64,000 nucleotides of DNA, from positions 76,889-140,888 of the forward strand of contig DEZI01000028.1 in NCBI GenBank assembly GCA_002364755.1, read 5' to 3'. Of this stretch, positions 33,401-41,733 are shown piece after piece; the first letter of the stretch is position 1; each line of letters opens with the position of its first letter. The notes beneath the pieces were generated by a model. That model saw only the letters and a list, made by a program, of their open reading frames with translations. It was not told the DNA's origin and did not search any database. A program made the translations under genes and the position numbers. This DNA is from Stenotrophomonas maltophilia. Lineage in GTDB: Bacteria > Pseudomonadota > Gammaproteobacteria > Xanthomonadales > Xanthomonadaceae.

Positions 33401-33770
33401 GCCCGACCTGGCTGCGGCCGGTTCGGTCACGCCGTTGCTGCTGCTGCTGGGTGCACGCGCCGAGCCGGGCACTGCCTGCGACGAGCAGGTGGTGATGGCT
33501 GCAGTGGAGCGCCTGCTGGATGAGGACGTGAGCCTGGACGTGCGTGACCCGCGCGGCTTCGGCCCGCTGCACCTGGCCGCCCTGCACGGGCTGCCGCTGC
33601 TGGTGCAGCGCCTGCTGCGCGCCGGTGCCGATCCGGAAGTACGCGACAGCCTCAACCGCAGCCCGCGCGAGATCGCGGTCATGCGCGGCTTCATCGACGT
33701 GGCCGGCGAATTCGAGCCGCGCGTGCCGGGCGTGTCCTCGATGGCCCGGTTCCTGCGCGACAACGGCTGA
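30432..33770 (+). CDS. Large membrane-anchored ankyrin-repeat protein
   Basis: A 1112-aa protein. Residues 1 to about 205 hold several hydrophobic segments (near 12-35, 65-85, 92-112, 150-172 and 178-200). The rest is a long run of ankyrin repeats, recognisable by recurrent units such as GNTPLHHAARS, RSALHEAALAGHVEIIGVLLGAGANLEARD, HGMTALHLATAL and GFGPLHLAALHG. Ankyrin arrays bind proteins, and the array would lie on the cytoplasmic or periplasmic side depending on topology. Overlap with ycgL suggests co-transcription. The partner and function are unknown. No signal for host translocation is visible. Confidence 0.9.
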   Translation: MTELSRPRALSIAFVLGAVLALASVVGGLPGAVLAALAQPAFALGVSWWRRSRTLQAPKLVARQELPALAVLWAAAPAGLALLLAWPLAALRDSGSLAAVLGLSVLVSAGLLAAWRTWPLWNDVERLDGSLAQHWHALAGRDLTAWRGLLVAAIVVALAALIVLPAWPGLLPEGAGWPAALATLALSPVLHLLLQRVAPAPMVSLRSTAQDLPSGDAEALFNAAAESTPLEAMAPQELTPALYEAARHGRIDRALQLLQAGADPHALPDPNWRDQRSLAVLAAVLPDLRLLRELIGRGVDVNAPHRGMTPLLAATRDSWHGRPEAVMTLLANGADSRAMDSDGNTPLHHAARSSDPGVAALLRDAAAEVDALNTEGWSPLAVACQVGNWRLARFLLERGARSEPSEGTPVLLAAAATEDDDPAGVQLLLKHKARADARDRQRRSALHEAALAGHVEIIGVLLGAGANLEARDALGRTPWLEAARAGRAAVIEHLLPHKPDLMAVDGEGRNAVLLAAMAEDVSPLLVKRLVDLGIAADASDPLGRRAVDYAAEAGRWAIVALLDPSYPLPAAVSDGLAERGEAESASGLLPDRPPLTLLREALGFGNTEGMAALAKLCHPDELGGLLLDPELALEPRAVDWLLVHGADPYVRDACADTPMFALLSRGIDAVPALQVMLQRGLSPAGRGGLARFLAACAQHDQAARGLEQLALELLERGADPFAASPAGDPPLSLAVRLGWLRLQQALLNAGVDREARDSHGMTALHLATALAREGALKLLVQHGASPEARAADGQTPLGVALSIGRRDLADWLDWRVWPLPRRTLRESDLPAAAMAGDVDAVRRLNDLGFAIDAVDAQGCTALLRAAGGGHLAVVDLLLARGADPQHGAASGATPLSAAVSMRQVDIVSALLDAGAQLEHRLPGGVTVLMLASALGLPDIVARLLTAGADVHAGDAQQLGPLHCAALYGFSARDRSRLLALLDTLLLAGAEPDLAAAGSVTPLLLLLGARAEPGTACDEQVVMAAVERLLDEDVSLDVRDPRGFGPLHLAALHGLPLLVQRLLRAGADPEVRDSLNRSPREIAVMRGFIDVAGEFEPRVPGVSSMARFLRDNG

Positions 33771-33773
33771 GGG

Positions 33774-33842
33774 CCGCCGGGCATGGCCCGGCGCTACCCC
33801 TGCGGGTCGCGATGTCCGGTAGCGCCGGGCCATGCCCGGCGG
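33774..33842. repeat. SMAG/REP-type inverted repeat pair
   Basis: Facing 24-bp palindromic units at 33774-33797 and 33819-33842 (GTAGCGCCGGGCC...GGCGG), 21 bp apart. They lie between the convergent ankyrin and antiporter genes and may act as a bidirectional terminator. Confidence 0.88.
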
Positions 33843-33876
33843 CCTGAAGGTGGGTGCCGACCGTTGGTCGGCACAC

Positions 33877-35655
33877 CTATTTCTTGTCGCTTTCCGCGTC
33901 CGCCTCGAACAGGTGCATCAGGTCATTGCGTGCATCGCGCGAGGTCTGGATCACTGCGGCTTCGTCGTCATACACCAGATACTGGTCGCGCAGCAGCTGT
34001 TCGTCATGCTCGCGGAAGCGCTGCACATGGCGCTGCGCCACATCCGCGGCCACGCCCAGCGCGGTCAACACGCGCCCGCTCATTTCCAGGCTGGTGCCGA
34101 ACACCTCGCGGAACGGCTCGGCCGACATGTCCATCAGGCGCCATGCATGCTGGCGGTTGCGCGCACGCGCCAGCACCTTCGCATCCGGGTACAGGCGGCG
34201 CACCATGCGTACCGCGCGCAGGTTGGTTTCCGGGTCGTCCACGGTGATCACGAATACGTCGATATGCTCGCCTCCGGCAGCGCGCAGCATCTCCGGCCGG
34301 GTCGGGTCGCCGTAGTAGAGCTGGTTGCCGAAGCGGCGCAGGTCGGCCACGGTGTCCGGGTTCGCTTCCAGCGCCACGAACGGCACCTTCTGCGCGGTCA
34401 GCAGGCGCGCGATCACCTGGCCGAAGCGGCCCATGCCGGCGATCAGCACCTTGGGCTGGTTGTCCGGCGCCACCTTGTCGGCCGGTGCGGCATCGCGCGG
34501 CACCGGCTTTTCCCGGCCCAGCAGCTTCAGCAGCACCAGCATCAGCAGCGGCGTGATCGCCATCGACAGGCCGACGATGGCCACCAGCCGGTCATGGTTG
34601 GCGTCGCCCAGCAGGTGCGCGCGCTGCGCTTCGTTGAACACCACGAAGGCGAATTCGCCGCCCAGCCACAGCACACTGCCCAGCAGCAGCGATTGCCTCG
34701 ACCCGAGCTTGGCGATGCGGCCGATCACGTACAGCAGGCTGAACTTCACCACCAGCAACGCCGCCACGCCGGTGGCGATCAGCCACGGCTCGGCGGTGAT
34801 GCGGTCGAGGTCGATGCCCATGCCCACGGCGATGAAGAACAGGCCCAGCAGCAGGCCCTTGAACGGCTCGATCTGCGCTTCCAGCTCGTGGCGGAATTCC
34901 GAATCGGACAACAGCACGCCGGCCAGGAACGCACCCAGGCTGGGGCTGAGGCCGGCCTCCTGCATGAACCACGCAGTGCCCAGCACCACCAGCAGCGCGG
35001 TGGCGGTGAACACTTCCGGGCTGCGGGTGCGGGCGATGATGCCGAACACCTTGCGCAGCACCGGGCGCCCGCACAGGATCACCACCGCCAGCGCACCCAG
35101 CGCCACGGCCGCGTCTTCCCAGCGCAGCGTCTCGTTCTTCGCCCCGCCCAGCAACGGGATGGCGGCCAGCAGCGGGATCGCGATCAGGTCCTGGAACAGC
35201 AGGATCGCAAAGCCCAGCCGGCCATGGTCGCTGTTGATCGCCTTGTGTTCGGACAGCAGCTGCAGGCCCACCGCGGTGGAGGACAGGGCCAGCGCGATGC
35301 CGACCACCAGCGCGCTCTTCCACTGGAAATGATCGAGCAGCAGCAGGCCACCCAGCAGCAGGCCGGACAACGCCACCTGCGCCGCACCCGCGCCGAACAC
35401 CGAGCGCCGCATCACCTTCAGGCGGGCGGGCGACAGCTCCAGGCCGATGACGAACAGCAGCATCACCACGCCGATCTCCGCCGCGCCGAGGATGCGGTCG
35501 GCATCCTGCACGAAGCCCAGCCCGTCCGGGCCCAGCACCACGCCAGCAGCGAGGTAGCCCAGCACTGCGCCGAAGCCGAATTTCTTGAATACCGGCACCG
35601 CGATCACCGCGGCCAGCAGCAGCACCAGCGCCAGTTCCAGACCACCGCTATGCAT
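33877..35655 (-). CDS. CPA2-family K+/H+ antiporter (KefC-like)
   Basis: A 592-aa protein with about 12 transmembrane helices (residues 5-380; GLELSP at 71-76 and FQDLIAIP at 154-161 are CPA2 family marks). A cytoplasmic TrkA-N/RCK domain follows, with the NAD-binding loop GMGRFGQV at 407-414. It is the KefB/KefC type: potassium efflux in exchange for protons, normally gated by glutathione adducts. No KefF/KefG-type ancillary oxidoreductase gene is adjacent. Confidence 0.93.
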   Translation of the reverse strand: MHSGGLELALVLLLAAVIAVPVFKKFGFGAVLGYLAAGVVLGPDGLGFVQDADRILGAAEIGVVMLLFVIGLELSPARLKVMRRSVFGAGAAQVALSGLLLGGLLLLDHFQWKSALVVGIALALSSTAVGLQLLSEHKAINSDHGRLGFAILLFQDLIAIPLLAAIPLLGGAKNETLRWEDAAVALGALAVVILCGRPVLRKVFGIIARTRSPEVFTATALLVVLGTAWFMQEAGLSPSLGAFLAGVLLSDSEFRHELEAQIEPFKGLLLGLFFIAVGMGIDLDRITAEPWLIATGVAALLVVKFSLLYVIGRIAKLGSRQSLLLGSVLWLGGEFAFVVFNEAQRAHLLGDANHDRLVAIVGLSMAITPLLMLVLLKLLGREKPVPRDAAPADKVAPDNQPKVLIAGMGRFGQVIARLLTAQKVPFVALEANPDTVADLRRFGNQLYYGDPTRPEMLRAAGGEHIDVFVITVDDPETNLRAVRMVRRLYPDAKVLARARNRQHAWRLMDMSAEPFREVFGTSLEMSGRVLTALGVAADVAQRHVQRFREHDEQLLRDQYLVYDDEAAVIQTSRDARNDLMHLFEADAESDKK

Positions 35656-36063
35656 GGGAATTCCTGGTCATCGCGGGGGCCTGTGCTGCGTTGGTTTGGC
35701 GGGGGGAGCGTGGCCGTGCAGGCCACCCCGTCATTATGCGCGCCCGGCTGTGCACGGACGACAACGGCCACGGAAGGCCGGGGTCAGATCCCCTTGCGCC
35801 GCAAAGGGCTCTGACCCCACGCGCACCTGACTGCGAGCCCGGGCCAGGGTTGACCGGGCGTGCCGGCAGGTCCAGACTGCCCGCCGCTGCCGGTCGCGCC
35901 GTTGTCGAGCGTGTCAGGCAGTACACCCATCCGGAGTCCCCAACCCATGTCCAGCGACAGTAGAAGTCGACCTCGTTCGACGCCAGCGGTGGCTACCGCC
36001 TGATATCGGGTCGGTTTGCCTGCGGTGGCGTTGCGCGAGGTCGCATCCCCACAAGGCAAGCCC
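35656..36063. other. 408-bp intergenic region between the divergent antiporter and mgtE genes
   Basis: No credible gene. It contains the palindrome at 35780-35819 and must hold promoters for both divergent genes. About 240 bases lie between the palindrome and the mgtE start, enough for a structured leader, but I could not match it to any riboswitch class by eye. Confidence 0.6.
35780..35819. repeat. GGGGTCAGA-type palindromic repeat
   Basis: GGGGTCAGATCCCC at the left and a CTCTGACCCC end at the right form a 40-bp imperfect hairpin. It is related in sequence to the elements at 51292-51366, and so belongs to a third intergenic repeat class distinct from SMAG. Confidence 0.75.
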
Positions 36064-37434
36064 ATGAACCAGAAGCAACTGCTGCGCCCGGTGGCCGACG
36101 CCGCTGTCCTCGCCGCACCCCTGGCCAACTACAACACCGCCGACGCGGTGGAATTCCTCAACACGCTCGACCTGGAGCGCGCTGCCGAAACGCTGGCCGC
36201 GCTGTCGCTGCCGCGCGCGGTGAAGATGCTCGAAGCGCCCGAACTGCACCGCAGTGGCGAGCTGGTGGCCGCGCTGCCGCCGGCCCGCGCCGCCGCGCTG
36301 CTGGGGCTGATGGCCGATGACCGCGCCACCGACATCGTCCACGAGCTGGATGAGGAAGAACGCGCGCGGCTGATCCCGCTGCTGGGCAGCGATGCCCGCC
36401 AGGCCATCCAGACGCTGCTCAGCTACCCGGCCAACACCGCCGGTGCGCTGATGACCACCGAGTTCGTCGCCGTGCCCGCCACCTGGACCGTGGCCCAGAC
36501 CCTGCAGCACATCCGCCAGGTCGAGCGCACCCGCGAGACCGTGTACGCGATCTATGTGCTGGACCCGGCCAGCCAGCAGCTGCAGCAGGTGGTGACCATG
36601 CGCCGGCTGATCACCGGCCTGCCGGAGGAATCGATCCTCGACGTGGCCCAGGTCAATCCGCCGGTCACCGTTGATGCCCTGCTGGACCAGGAAGAAGTGG
36701 CGCGGCTGATCCGCCGCCACGACCTGCTGGCCATTCCGGTGGTGGACGCGCAGCAGCACCTGCTGGGCATCGTCACCGTCGACGACGTGCTCGATGCGCT
36801 CATCGAGGAATCTACCGAGGACGCGCACAAGTTCGGCGGCATGGAAGCGCTGGACAAGCCGTACATGCAGATCGGTTTCTTCGAGATGCTGCGCAAGCGC
36901 GCCGGCTGGCTGAGCGTGCTGTTCCTCGGCGAGATGCTCACCGCCAGCGCGATGCAGCACTACGAGGACGAGCTGGCACGCGCGGTGGTGCTGACCCTGT
37001 TCATTCCGCTCATCATGAGCTCGGGTGGCAACTCCGGTTCGCAGGCCACTTCGCTGCTGATCCGCAGCCTGGCGCTGCGCGAGCTGCGCTTGAGCGACTG
37101 GTGGAAGGTAGCGCTGCGCGAAGTACCGACCGGCATGGTGCTGGGCGCCATCCTCGGCTGCCTGGCCATCGTGCGCATCGTCATCTGGCAGCTGGGCGGC
37201 CTGCACGACTACGGCGAGCACTGGATCCTGCTGGCGATCACCATCGGCGCCGCGCTGGTGGGCATCGTCACGTTCGGCTCGCTGTCCGGCTCGATGCTGC
37301 CCTTCATCCTCAAGCGCCTGGGCTTCGACCCAGCCAGCGCCTCGGCCCCGTTCGTGGCCACCCTCGTGGACGTGACCGGCCTGGTGATCTATTTCAGCAT
37401 CGCCGCCCTCATCCTGCACGGCACCCTGCTGTAA
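36064..37434 (+). CDS. mgtE: Magnesium transporter MgtE
   Basis: A 456-aa Mg2+ channel of standard length. An N-terminal superhelical domain (to about residue 130, with ERAAETLAALSLPRAVKMLE) is followed by two CBS domains (about 135-255, ending GIVTVDDVLDALIEE), a plug helix and five transmembrane helices (about 285-455). PLIMSSGGNSGSQATSL is the family's signature. Intracellular Mg2+ closes the channel through the N and CBS domains. A tandem repeat array follows. Confidence 0.95.
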   Translation: MNQKQLLRPVADAAVLAAPLANYNTADAVEFLNTLDLERAAETLAALSLPRAVKMLEAPELHRSGELVAALPPARAAALLGLMADDRATDIVHELDEEERARLIPLLGSDARQAIQTLLSYPANTAGALMTTEFVAVPATWTVAQTLQHIRQVERTRETVYAIYVLDPASQQLQQVVTMRRLITGLPEESILDVAQVNPPVTVDALLDQEEVARLIRRHDLLAIPVVDAQQHLLGIVTVDDVLDALIEESTEDAHKFGGMEALDKPYMQIGFFEMLRKRAGWLSVLFLGEMLTASAMQHYEDELARAVVLTLFIPLIMSSGGNSGSQATSLLIRSLALRELRLSDWWKVALREVPTGMVLGAILGCLAIVRIVIWQLGGLHDYGEHWILLAITIGAALVGIVTFGSLSGSMLPFILKRLGFDPASASAPFVATLVDVTGLVIYFSIAALILHGTLL

Positions 37435-37444
37435 CCGGGCCGTT

Positions 37445-37566
37445 ATCCACGCATGGCGTGGATCTACCGGATCGCCGGGTTATCCACGCATGGCGTGGAT
37501 CTACCGGATCGCCGGGTCATCCACGCATGGCGTGGATCTACCAGTAGATCCACGCCATGCGTGGAT
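37445..37566. repeat. Tandem ATCCACGCATGGCGTGGAT repeat array
   Basis: Three direct copies of a 23-bp palindromic unit (ATCCACGCATGGCGTGGAT plus CTAC) begin at 37445, 37482 and 37519, giving a 37-bp period with the near-identical spacer CGGATCGCCGGGT. A fourth copy lies inverted at 37544-37566. The GTAG ends of the inverted form mark it as a SMAG subfamily. Confidence 0.9.
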
Positions 37567-37628
37567 GCGGTGGCAGATTCCTGCGCAGGATCATGCCGCG
37601 GCAGCGCCGGTGCGTGTACCGTAGGCGC

Positions 37629-40355
37629 ATGAGTACCTACCACCTGCAGTCCGTGTTCCGTCCGCAGTCGGTCGCGGTGATCGGCGGCAGCCCGCGTGAG
37701 CGCTCCGCCGGCCGTGCGGTGATGCGCAACCTGCGTGGCACCGGCTTTCCCGGCAAGGTGGCGTGGATCAACCCGCGCCACGCTGCGATCGACGGCATCC
37801 GCACGGTCAAGCGGCTGAACGACCTCGACTGGGTGCCCGACCTGGTGGTCATCACCGCGCCGGCAGCGATCGTCCCGCAGGTGGTGCGTACCGCCGCCGA
37901 GCGCGGCGTGCAGGCGGCGATCATCCTCACCGCGCATCTCGGCGAAGGCCCGGGATCGCTGTCCGAACAGGTGGAAACGGTGGCGCGCAAGCACGGCCTG
38001 CGCATTCTCGGCCCGCACTGCCTGGGCGTCATCGCGCCGCATGCGCGGCTCAATGCCAGCATCGCCGCGCACTTCCCGCAGGCCGGTGACCTCGCGTTGA
38101 TCTCCGAATCCTCGGCGATTGCCGCCGCGCTGGTGGAGTGGGGCGTGGCACGTTCGGTGGGCTTCTCTGCGGTGGTTTCGCTGGGCGACACCATGGACGT
38201 CGACTTCGGCGACCTGCTCGATTACTTCGCCACCGACTACCGCACCCGCGCCATCCTGCTCTACGTCGAACACATCAAGGACGCGCGCAAGTTCATGTCG
38301 GCCGCGCGTGCCGCCGCACGCGCCAAACCCGTGGTGGTGGTCAAATCAGGCCGCGCCGAGCGCGTGCAGCCCGGCAGCGCCGACACCCACGTACAGGCAC
38401 TGGCGCGCGCCGATGATGTCTACGGCGCGGCCTTCAACCGCGCCGGCCTGCTCCGCGTGAATGCACTGGACGAGCTGTTCACCGCAGCGGAGACCCTCGG
38501 CCGGCTCGGTACATTCCCCGGCCGTCGCCTGGCCGTGCTCAGCAATGGCGGTGGCGTCGGCCGCCTGGCGGTGGACCAGCTGGTGGCGCTGCGCGGCACC
38601 CTCGCGCAGCTGTCCGACAGCACGGTGGAGACGCTGGACAAAGTGCTGCCGCAGGGCTGGTCGCGCGGCAACCCGGTCGACATCGTGGTCGACGCCGATG
38701 GTGATCGCTACGCGGCTGCCATCGAAGCGCTGCTGGCCGACAACGAGAACGATGCGGTGATGGTGGTCAACGTGCCCACCGCGTTCACCTCTTCGGCCGA
38801 TGCCGCGCAGGCGCTGACCCGCACGCTCGGCCTGCGACCGCGCCACCACCGCGACAAGCCGGTGTTCGCGGTATGGCTGGGCAACGATGACCAGGCCACC
38901 GCCACGCTCAACGCGGCGCGCGTGCCGACCTATCCCACCGAGGCCGAAGCCGTGCGTGGCTTCCAGCATCTGGTGCGCTACCGCGAAGCGCAGAACGCGC
39001 TGATGGAAACGCCGCCCAGCCTGCCGCAGGATTTCAGCGTGGATACCGCGCGGGCGCGCACCCTCGTCGAGGCCGCACTGGCCAATGGCCAGCAGTGGCT
39101 GGACCCGCTGGCCACCCACGATCTACTCAAGGCCTATGGCATTCCGTCGGCGCCGGTGATGCATGCGCGCGACGCGCACGAAGCGATGGACCTGGCGCAG
39201 CCGCTGCTCGAGCGCGGTGCCACGGTCGCGCTGAAGATCCTGTCGCCGGACATTCCGCACAAGTCCGAAGTGGATGGCGTGCGCCTGAACCTGGCGACGC
39301 TGCCAGCGGTGCAGAGCGCGGCAAACGCCATCCTCGAACGCGCCCGCCAGCGACGCCCGGATGCACGCATCGACGGCCTGCTGGTGCAGCCGACCATCAT
39401 CCGCCCGAAGGCGCGCGAGATCATCGTCGGCATCGCCGATGACACCACGTTCGGCCCGGTGATCGTGGTCGGCCGCGGCGGCACCGCGGTGGAAGTGATC
39501 AATGACAAGGCGCTCGCGCTGCCACCGCTGGACCTGCGCCTGGCCCACGAACTGATCGGCCAGACCCGGGCTTCGCGCATCCTCAAGGCCTATGGCGATG
39601 TACCGGCCGCCGACGAGCGTGCGCTGGCGCTTGCGCTGGTGAAACTGGCGCAGCTGGCAGCCGACATTCCCGAAGTGCGAACGCTGGACATCAACCCGCT
39701 GCTGGTGGATGGCAAGGGCATCCTCGCCCTCGACGCACGCGTGGCCATCGCGCCATCGCGCATCCTGCACAAGGGCCGTGGCCATCCGCGCTTCTCGGTG
39801 TTCCCGTACCCGAAGGAGTGGGAGCGCACCCTCGAGCTGTCCGATGGCGGCCGCGCCTTCGTGCGCCCGGTGCGGCCGGAGGACGATGCACTGTTCCGCG
39901 CGTTCTTCGCCCGCGTCAGCGATGAAGACCTGCGCCTGCGCTTCTTCCAGTCGGTGAAGCACTTCAGCCACGAGTTCATCGCGCGGCTGACCCAGCTCGA
40001 CTACGCGCGCTCGATCGCGCTGGTGGCGATCGACCCGCGCAACGGCGACATGCTGGGTGCGGTGCGCCTGCATGCCGATGCCGATTACCATCGCGGCGAG
40101 TACGGCATCCTGATCCGCTCGGACCTGAAGGGCCACGGCATCGGCTGGCGCCTGATGGCGATCATGATCGAGTACGCCAAGTGGCTGGGGCTGGACGTGG
40201 TGGAAGGCCAGGTGCTGCGCGAGAACAGCACCATGCTGGCGATGTGCCAGAGCCTGGGCTTCAAGACCCGGCTGGACCCGGACGACCCGACCGTGATGAT
40301 GGTGACCCTGCCGGTGCAGCAGGTCGAAGTGCCTGCCCCCTCGCCGGCGGCGTGA
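37629..40355 (+). CDS. Protein lysine acetyltransferase of the Pat/PatZ type (NDP-forming acyl-CoA synthetase-like plus GNAT)
   Basis: A 908-aa two-part protein. Residues 1 to about 700 resemble ADP-forming acetyl-CoA synthetase: a CoA-binding start VFRPQSVAVIGGSPRERSAG, an ISESSAIAAAL stretch, and an ATP-grasp part with VALKILSPDIPHKSEVDGV. The C-terminal 180 residues form a GNAT acetyltransferase (RPVRPEDDALFRAFFARVS... then EYGILIRSDLKGHGIGWRLM, the acetyl-CoA loop). E. coli PatZ has the same order and size. Such enzymes acetylate lysines, for instance of acetyl-CoA synthetase. ATG 37629 was chosen because the conserved CoA-binding N-terminus begins there. Confidence 0.92.
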   Translation: MSTYHLQSVFRPQSVAVIGGSPRERSAGRAVMRNLRGTGFPGKVAWINPRHAAIDGIRTVKRLNDLDWVPDLVVITAPAAIVPQVVRTAAERGVQAAIILTAHLGEGPGSLSEQVETVARKHGLRILGPHCLGVIAPHARLNASIAAHFPQAGDLALISESSAIAAALVEWGVARSVGFSAVVSLGDTMDVDFGDLLDYFATDYRTRAILLYVEHIKDARKFMSAARAAARAKPVVVVKSGRAERVQPGSADTHVQALARADDVYGAAFNRAGLLRVNALDELFTAAETLGRLGTFPGRRLAVLSNGGGVGRLAVDQLVALRGTLAQLSDSTVETLDKVLPQGWSRGNPVDIVVDADGDRYAAAIEALLADNENDAVMVVNVPTAFTSSADAAQALTRTLGLRPRHHRDKPVFAVWLGNDDQATATLNAARVPTYPTEAEAVRGFQHLVRYREAQNALMETPPSLPQDFSVDTARARTLVEAALANGQQWLDPLATHDLLKAYGIPSAPVMHARDAHEAMDLAQPLLERGATVALKILSPDIPHKSEVDGVRLNLATLPAVQSAANAILERARQRRPDARIDGLLVQPTIIRPKAREIIVGIADDTTFGPVIVVGRGGTAVEVINDKALALPPLDLRLAHELIGQTRASRILKAYGDVPAADERALALALVKLAQLAADIPEVRTLDINPLLVDGKGILALDARVAIAPSRILHKGRGHPRFSVFPYPKEWERTLELSDGGRAFVRPVRPEDDALFRAFFARVSDEDLRLRFFQSVKHFSHEFIARLTQLDYARSIALVAIDPRNGDMLGAVRLHADADYHRGEYGILIRSDLKGHGIGWRLMAIMIEYAKWLGLDVVEGQVLRENSTMLAMCQSLGFKTRLDPDDPTVMMVTLPVQQVEVPAPSPAA

Positions 40356-40369
40356 TCGTTACCGCATCG

Positions 40370-40393
40370 GTAGCGCCGGACCATGTCCGGCGG
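40370..40393. repeat. Single SMAG unit
   Basis: One 24-bp palindrome, GTAGCGCCGGACC...TCCGGCGG, in the gap between the convergent acetyltransferase and ybjQ-like genes. No partner unit was seen. Confidence 0.8.
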
Positions 40394-40403
40394 AACGTCG
40401 GAT

Positions 40404-40784
40404 TCATCGTAACGGCTCCACCACCACCGCCGTGCCATAGCACAGCACCTCGGTCAGCCCGGTCATCACATCGGTGGCGTCGTAGCGCATGCCGATGATG
40501 GCGTTGGCGCCCAGCTGCCGCGCGTGCTTGACCATGTCGCGGTAGGTTTCCTCGCGCGCCTGTTCGCACAGCTCGGTGTAGATGGTGATGTTGCCGCCGA
40601 AGATCGTCTGGATGCCGCCGAGGAAGTTGCCGACGATCGAGCGCGAGCGCACGGTGATGCCGCGCACCACGCCCAGGTTGCGGGCCACGCGGTAGCCGGG
40701 CAGCTCGAAGGCGGTGGTGACCAGGGAATCCTCGAAGCGCAGGGCCGGAGGGGAGGGGATGCCGCTGTTGTAGGGGTCTGCCAT
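40404..40784 (-). CDS. YbjQ/UPF0145 family protein
   Basis: A 126-aa protein with the family's core: VRGITVRSRSIVGNFLGGIQ, then a helix ending ARQLGANAIIGMRYDATDV and the strand CYGTAVVVEPL. Members form pentameric beta-alpha assemblies, sometimes labelled heavy-metal binding from structure alone; the role is unknown. A 30-bp-period repeat array lies immediately upstream of the start. Confidence 0.88.
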   Translation of the reverse strand: MADPYNSGIPSPPALRFEDSLVTTAFELPGYRVARNLGVVRGITVRSRSIVGNFLGGIQTIFGGNITIYTELCEQAREETYRDMVKHARQLGANAIIGMRYDATDVMTGLTEVLCYGTAVVVEPLR

Positions 40785-40797
40785 GCTGCTGCCTTCT

Positions 40798-40905
40798 GTA
40801 GAGTCGAGCCACGCTCGACTGCCCTTTGTAGAGCCGAGCCATGCTCGACTGCCCTTTGTAGAGTCGAGCCATGCTCGACTGGCTGTGGAGCAGGCTCGAC
40901 TCTAC
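40798..40905. repeat. Tandem GTAGAGTCGAGCC repeat array
   Basis: Three direct copies of a 23-bp palindrome (GTAGAGTCGAGCC then TGCTCGACT) start at 40798, 40828 and 40858. This is an exact 30-bp period with the constant spacer GCCCTTT. An inverted partial copy ends at 40905 (GGCTCGACTCTAC). It is a second SMAG subfamily and lies between two divergent genes. Confidence 0.9.
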
Positions 40906-40962
40906 AGCCCAACGACTCGTCACGGCATGGCCGTACCCACCCCGCCGCGCGACAATACCCCC

Positions 40963-41664
40963 ATGACCGATCGCATCCCCCTGCTGCTGCTCCCCGGCCT
41001 GCTCAACGACGCCGAGCTGTGGCGCGCGCAGCTGGCCGACCTGGCCGACATTGCCGACTGCACCGTGGGCGACCAGACCCGTGGCCAGACCCTGCAGGCG
41101 GTGGCCGACGACGTGCTGGCGCAGGCCCCCGAGCGCTTCGCGCTGGCCGGTTTCTCGCTGGGCGGCTTCGTCGCCCAGCAGATCCTGCGCACCGCGCCCG
41201 AGCGCGTGCTGCAGCTGGCGCTGGTCGACACCTCGATCCATGCCGATTCGCCCGAGCGCGCCGAGCAGCGCCGCAGCCAGCGTGCCAGCGTGCGCCTGCC
41301 CGGCAAGTTCCATGGTTTTGGTGATGCGCTGATGCGCAGCTACATTGATGCGTCGCGGCTGGACGACTACGTGCTGGTGCAGCGCGTGCGCGACATGACC
41401 GCGCGGCTGGGCGCGGAAGTGTTCATGCGCCAGAGCGGGCTGGAACGCCGCGATGGCCATGACGTGCTGGCTGCCTACCGCGATCCGCTGCTGATCGTCT
41501 GCGGTGCGAACGACCGCATCACGCCGCTGGCGGTGAGCGAGGAAATGCACGCGCTGGTGCCGCGCTCGCAGCTGGTGGTGGTGCCCGACTGCGGGCACCT
41601 GGCGCCGATGGAAAAGCCGGACGACGTAAGCGCGGCGATGCGCGGCTGGTTGTTGCAGGGCTGA
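40963..41664 (+). CDS. Alpha/beta-fold hydrolase
   Basis: A 233-aa cytoplasmic hydrolase with LLLLPGLLND at the N-terminus for the oxyanion hole, the nucleophile elbow GFSLGG (Ser65), Asp184 in GANDRITP and His212 in CGHLAPME, a complete triad. The substrate is not predictable. I preferred ATG 40963; an in-frame ATG at 40927 would add 12 residues with no conserved feature. Confidence 0.88.
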   Translation: MTDRIPLLLLPGLLNDAELWRAQLADLADIADCTVGDQTRGQTLQAVADDVLAQAPERFALAGFSLGGFVAQQILRTAPERVLQLALVDTSIHADSPERAEQRRSQRASVRLPGKFHGFGDALMRSYIDASRLDDYVLVQRVRDMTARLGAEVFMRQSGLERRDGHDVLAAYRDPLLIVCGANDRITPLAVSEEMHALVPRSQLVVVPDCGHLAPMEKPDDVSAAMRGWLLQG

Positions 41665-41669
41665 TGGAT

Positions 41670-41726
41670 CCGCCGGGCATGGCCCGGCGTAGGTTTCCCA
41701 CGGTAGCGCCGGGCCATGCCCGGCGG
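41670..41726. repeat. SMAG/REP-type inverted repeat pair
   Basis: Facing units at 41670-41692 and 41703-41726 (GTAGCGCCGGGCC...) with a 10-bp spacer, in the gap between convergent hydrolase and aldo/keto reductase genes; likely a bidirectional terminator. Confidence 0.88.
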
Positions 41727-41733
41727 CCGTTCC

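Noticed and set aside
37445..37566. Regularly spaced palindromic repeats resembling a mini CRISPR array
   Set aside because: The spacers are near identical to each other, the units are SMAG palindromes found elsewhere in the window, and no cas gene is present.
40798..40905. 30-bp-period repeats resembling a CRISPR array
   Set aside because: Constant 7-base spacers and an inverted end copy fit a duplicated palindrome, not a CRISPR.
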